Part shown: in pieces, positions 61,124-64,000 of the stretch
Position numbering within the stretch: position 1 is the stretch's first letter
Layout of the letters: every line of letters begins with the position of its first letter
Origin: Bacillus sp. FJAT-26390
Lineage (GTDB): Bacteria; Bacillota; Bacilli; Paenibacillales; Paenibacillaceae
NCBI RefSeq assembly: GCF_001682865.1
Contig: NZ_MAQX01000001.1
Span: 248,001 to 312,000 of the forward strand
Length of the DNA: 64,000 nt
Direction: 5' to 3'
The notes under the pieces: model-generated
What the model was told of the DNA's origin: nothing
What the model saw: the letters and a program-made list of their open reading frames with translations, nothing else
Database searches by the model: none
Translations under genes and position numbers: made by a program

Positions 61124-62296
61124 TCACCGGTGCACCCATGGTAAAATAATGGTCACAGTAGTCCCTAACCCTAATTCTGACTCGATCTGAATCCGTCCGC
61201 CATACATTTCGATCAGTTGTTTGCAAATCGACAATCCTATGCCTGTCCCTCTTTCCTTTGTTGTAAAGAAAGGGTCAAATATACGGTTTGAAATGTCCTT
61301 CGGGATTCCCTCGCCATTGTCTTTAAACGTTAGCATTATTTCATTTTTCTGCGTGACGGTGGTGGCTATTACATCTATGCTGCCTCTAACTGTGGTGAAT
61401 GAATCAATGCTATTTTTTAAAATGTTGAGGAACACTTGTTCAAGTTGAGAAGCGTTTCCAAACGTGTGCAATTCTTCTTTGGAATAATCAACGGAGAGAA
61501 CGATATCATCGCTAAGTATGAGTTGATTCACAATGTTATTAACTCTATGTAAAACCTCTTTCACATCAAAAATATTGCCGTCATTTTTTGAGCTATCGCC
61601 TCTTCGGGCCAGAACAAGAAAGTCCGTTACAAGTCCGTTTAAGGAGTCAATTTCTTTAATGGTTATGTCTAAGTATTCTTTTAATTCATCAACCTTGATT
61701 TCAGGCTCACGAAGTCTATGACTCACAAGCTGAGCAAATCCTTTGATCGATGCAAGTGGATTGCGTATTTCATGTGCCATACCTGCTGCCATTTGTCCCA
61801 TGACTGCTATTTTTTGTTCATGCAAATGGTCAATCTGTTTATTTTTATTTGACAAATAACCGCGAGCAAACCCTGTAAAACGGGTCCAGTTGCATTCCAT
61901 TAATCGATTATACAAAAACAATAGATGAATGGAATCATCCACGATCCCTTTAATAATTTTGAACATAATATTCTGAGCCGTTAAGTTTATGTCCTTGCTC
62001 ATTTCCAGGATGATATCAACATGATCACCGAATATTTCTGCAGTAAAAACCCCTTGCTCAAAACCTTCTTGTTCTAATGTATTCAGATATACGATGTAAT
62101 CCGAAGAACTCCAGAACAATGCTTCTATCATATGCATCAATGTCGTCCTAAATACTGAATCTAACAATTCCTTATGAGTCTCTATGAACCAGGCGGACTC
62201 TGAATTTTTTAAAGTTACGGAATGAAAATGCGTTTCTAGAATCAATGGAATAGATGGGATTAATAATGAACGCAATCTATTTTCGCTATACGCCAT
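61124..62296 (-). CDS. Soluble sensor histidine kinase (sporulation-kinase-like)
   Basis: 390 residues, no membrane helix. N-terminal ~150 residues form an unnamed helical sensor region. HisKA region contains GMAHEIRNPLASIKGF with His175. ATPase motifs: N-box LNILKNSID, DNGEGIP, FFTTKERGTGIGLSICKQLI. No response regulator gene is nearby, so it is an orphan kinase; such kinases feed the Spo0 phosphorelay in Bacilli (inference). AT-richer than the left part of the window, as are the next genes. Start ATG near 62294-62296 with AGGGAGG (minus strand). Confidence 0.9.
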   Translation of the reverse strand: MAYSENRLRSLLIPSIPLILETHFHSVTLKNSESAWFIETHKELLDSVFRTTLMHMIEALFWSSSDYIVYLNTLEQEGFEQGVFTAEIFGDHVDIILEMSKDINLTAQNIMFKIIKGIVDDSIHLLFLYNRLMECNWTRFTGFARGYLSNKNKQIDHLHEQKIAVMGQMAAGMAHEIRNPLASIKGFAQLVSHRLREPEIKVDELKEYLDITIKEIDSLNGLVTDFLVLARRGDSSKNDGNIFDVKEVLHRVNNIVNQLILSDDIVLSVDYSKEELHTFGNASQLEQVFLNILKNSIDSFTTVRGSIDVIATTVTQKNEIMLTFKDNGEGIPKDISNRIFDPFFTTKERGTGIGLSICKQLIEMYGGRIQIESELGLGTTVTIILPWVHR

Positions 62297-62507
62297 TGTC
62301 GTCCTCCCTCTTTGTTAATGGTCTATATTTCTATAAAGAAATGTAATTTCCTGCTATATAAACGGGTTGTTTTTAGGAGATGGAGACTACTGGGTAGCGT
62401 TGGCCATACTTTAAGAGGTGTTAAATGAGAAGTTGCGGAAAAAGTTGAACTCTGACTGAGGCTACACTAATTGCTTATGGGGAGCTACCGTCGGGATAGT
62501 CCGAATG

Positions 62508-62533
62508 AAGTCCGCGCAATAGCGGACTTTTTT
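62508..62533 (+). terminator. Intrinsic terminator in an otherwise empty gap
   Basis: Perfect 8-bp stem AAGTCCGC / GCGGACTT with loop GCAATA, then six T. No plus-strand gene precedes it; 62297-62500 shows nothing else recognisable, so it may be left from lost genes. Confidence 0.8.
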
Positions 62534-62574
62534 AATTATCAAAATAAGTTAACCAACGGGCAATTAAAATGTAA

Positions 62575-62740
62575 TCAAGATTGATTGCGGAGTATCATCT
62601 GATTCAGCTCGAGCAGTGACCATAACTTATCAGCAATCTCCTCTACAGTACAAGGCATTGCATGGGTAAACCACCATTCAATCACTCCGACAATCGCAGA
62701 ACTCAAAAATTGCACGAAAATATTTTTACTCAGCGCGAGA
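62575..62740 (-). pseudogene. C-terminal remnant of a TetR-family regulator
   Basis: Read on the minus strand, about 55 codons translate to SKNIFVQFLSSAIVGVIEWW, then FTHAMPCTVEEIADKLWSLL and end at TGA (62575-62577). This is the ligand-binding C-terminus of TetR proteins. The DNA-binding half is missing: beyond about 62738 the sequence belongs to another gene on the plus strand. Confidence 0.7.
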
Positions 62741-63189
62741 TTCCGATAAAGTCTTTATTAGAAAATGCGTTTCAACAGGTTAAGTATAAATTAGTATATC
62801 ATGATGATATGGATGCTTGGCTCAAAAGTCATATCGTCCCTATAGGAGCTTTGCACTCTGTTAGTTTTCTTTACGACGGCGATTTGAAAAAAGCATCTAA
62901 GGACAAGGCGCTCTTAAAGCAAGCTATATCCGTAATGGATGAGGGGTTTCAGATATTAGAAAAGCTAGGTTATACGATCACACCAGCAAATCAAGCTAGC
63001 TTCATTCGAAAATACAGACAGGGTTCATATTATGCTCTGAAAATAATTCATCATTTACCGTTTATGAAGTGGATTGATGGATCTTTTGGAGAAATTGCAG
63101 CATTGTTTGATTCGTTCGATAAGTTGAAACAACGTGTAAACATTGCGACTTCCAATTGGGACGAACTGAAAAAAAAGCTAGTTACATAT
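62735..63189 (+). pseudogene. C-terminal remnant of a ketopantoate-reductase-like gene
   Basis: In plus frame 1 the codons read IPIKSLLENAFQQVKYKLVY, then HDDMDAWLKSHIVPIGALHS, as in the C-terminal (ApbA_C) domain of ketopantoate reductases. The NADP-binding N-terminus, with its GxGxxG, is absent. The frame has no stop before the next gene, and no start or ribosome site of its own. Confidence 0.65.
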
Positions 63190-63270
63190 CCACGAGTGGG
63201 TAGAAAACCACGCAGCGTGGTTCTTATTTTATTGATGAATGTATGCCATTATATTTCTAGGGGTGATTGG

Positions 63271-64000
63271 ATGTTTACTGAGTTCAATTTGACGGATGAC
63301 CGCCCAGCTCATATCCAGGTTAAGGAATACATGAAACGTTTAATGACAATAGGTGTATTGCAAGCGAATCAGAAACTTCCGTCCACGCGTGAACTCAGTT
63401 CATTGTTGAACGTCAGTAGAAATACGGTAGTTAGCGCTTACGCTGATCTGCAAGACGAAGGGCTTGTGTATGTAGAAAAAGGAAAAGGGAGCTATGTTGC
63501 TCAAATGTTGGGCGAGGCCGTAACTGCACCATCATGGCAGTTTAATTGGAAGCAAAACATTAGTGACCAAGCAAAGATTGCTGAAGAACTGGATCTTATC
63601 AAGCATGGAATACGCTCGAACAAAGGGGAAATCAACTTTACCAGTATCGCACCGGATGAAAAACTGTTTGATCTGGGCAATGTCAAACGAGCATTTTTGG
63701 ATCGGATGTCCATTGAGGGTGAAATCATCTTAAACTACGGATATGCGCAGGGCTACAAACCGTTAATGGATTATTTGCTTCGATACATGGAGAATAAAGG
63801 GGTTAATCTGGAGGGTAAGACAATCCTGATTACGAACGGTTTTACAGAAGGGTTAGATATCATTTTGTCGGCTTTAATCCAAAAAAATGGGCGTGTCATT
63901 TGCGAGAATCCTACTCATCATGCAGCCATTAAAATGTTCAAGATGCATGGATTGGAGATTACGGGAGTCGAGATGGAGCAAGACGGGATCAATCTTATGG
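63271..64000 (+). CDS. MocR-type transcriptional regulator (GntR helix-turn-helix + aminotransferase domain), 3'-truncated
   Basis: Starts at ATG 63271 with AGGGGTGA at 63258-63265 and runs off the right edge (243 residues visible). N-terminal GntR winged helix ~1-75: QVKEYMKRLM, then QKLPSTRELSSLLNVSRNTV and GKGSYVAQ. From about residue 110 the fold type I aminotransferase begins: LNYGYAQGYKPL, then LITNGFTEGLDIILSAL and ENPTHHAA. The PLP lysine lies beyond the window. MocR/PdxR/GabR proteins sense PLP or amino compounds. The frame is continuous with the upstream remnant, so a caller may fuse them. Confidence 0.85.
   Translation, partial: MFTEFNLTDDRPAHIQVKEYMKRLMTIGVLQANQKLPSTRELSSLLNVSRNTVVSAYADLQDEGLVYVEKGKGSYVAQMLGEAVTAPSWQFNWKQNISDQAKIAEELDLIKHGIRSNKGEINFTSIAPDEKLFDLGNVKRAFLDRMSIEGEIILNYGYAQGYKPLMDYLLRYMENKGVNLEGKTILITNGFTEGLDIILSALIQKNGRVICENPTHHAAIKMFKMHGLEITGVEMEQDGINLM

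Noticed and set aside
62662..64000. One continuous plus-strand frame from ATG 62662 to the window end
   Set aside because: It runs antisense through the TetR remnant, then through a ketopantoate-reductase fragment, and only then into the MocR regulator, which has its own ribosome site and ATG at 63271. The long frame is an accident of the deletion.

Overview
The window looks like a chromosome segment of an endospore-forming, low-to-middle GC Firmicute close to Paenibacillus. The grounds are spoVAC/D/E, a YesM/YesN two-component pair with a LplB/YtcP-type ABC sugar transporter, Bacillus-lineage genes (yqeG-yqeM, yhaO/yhaN, yqhG/yqhH, yqzE), strong AGGAGG ribosome sites with frequent GTG/TTG starts, and many U-tailed intrinsic terminators. 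No CRISPR array, complete insertion sequence, prophage or recognisable defence island is visible.

Layout. 0-13.4 kb is a carbohydrate-uptake locus: a family 3 glycoside hydrolase cut by the left edge, a small unknown gene, a streptothricin-acetyltransferase-like GNAT, a YesM/YesN sensor/regulator, two ABC permeases, a large lipoprotein solute-binding protein and a GH42 beta-galactosidase; two cre-like (CcpA) sites precede the kinase and the transporter. 13.4-15.7 kb holds a tiny hydrophobic peptide gene and a three-gene spoVA operon. 15.8-20.3 kb is a MoxR ATPase / DUF58 / transglutaminase operon. 20.4-26.6 kb is the conserved yqeG-yqeH-aroE-yhbY-nadD-yqeK-rsfS-yqeM operon (ribosome assembly, shikimate and NAD synthesis) with a CvfB-like S1 gene inserted before yqeM. 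27.3-30.9 kb is class Ib ribonucleotide reductase nrdI-nrdE-nrdF behind a clear promoter, paired palindromes and a leader terminator.

31-38.3 kb is mixed: an ABC-2 exporter (COG4586/4587/3694 type), a divergent HprK paralogue, a GyrI-like protein, a membrane protein, a PhzF protein, a DUF2164 protein, a decayed GH105 gene and an AraC regulator. 38.4-48.7 kb carries a diguanylate-cyclase-like membrane protein, a glycosyltransferase, the YhaO/YhaN nuclease pair, YkvI, an ArsB/NhaD-type transporter and a lipoprotein. 48.9-52.2 kb has two xpt paralogues on either side of a tRNA-Leu(CAG), small unknown genes and an Rrf2 regulator. 52.4-58 kb has a divergent polysaccharide deacetylase, a CwlD-like amidase, yqzE, a secreted protein, yqhG and the SNF2 helicase yqhH. 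58.2-61 kb is a B12-dependent class II ribonucleotide reductase, nrdJ, with operator-like palindromes in the same geometry as at nrdI. 61.1-64 kb is AT-richer: a soluble histidine kinase, then a deletion scar joining the C-terminal remnants of a TetR regulator and a ketopantoate-reductase-like enzyme, then a MocR-type regulator running off the right edge.

How they work together: sugar sensing, import and intracellular hydrolysis at the left; ribosome/cofactor housekeeping in the middle; two oxygen-alternative ribonucleotide reductases apparently under one regulator; sporulation genes interspersed. I found no convincing wholly new system. The best leads are the matched nrd control regions with a leader terminator, the TetR/ketopantoate-reductase scar, the twin xpt genes, the HprK paralogue with altered signature residues, and an unexplained 0.3-kb stretch near 26.7-27.0 kb.
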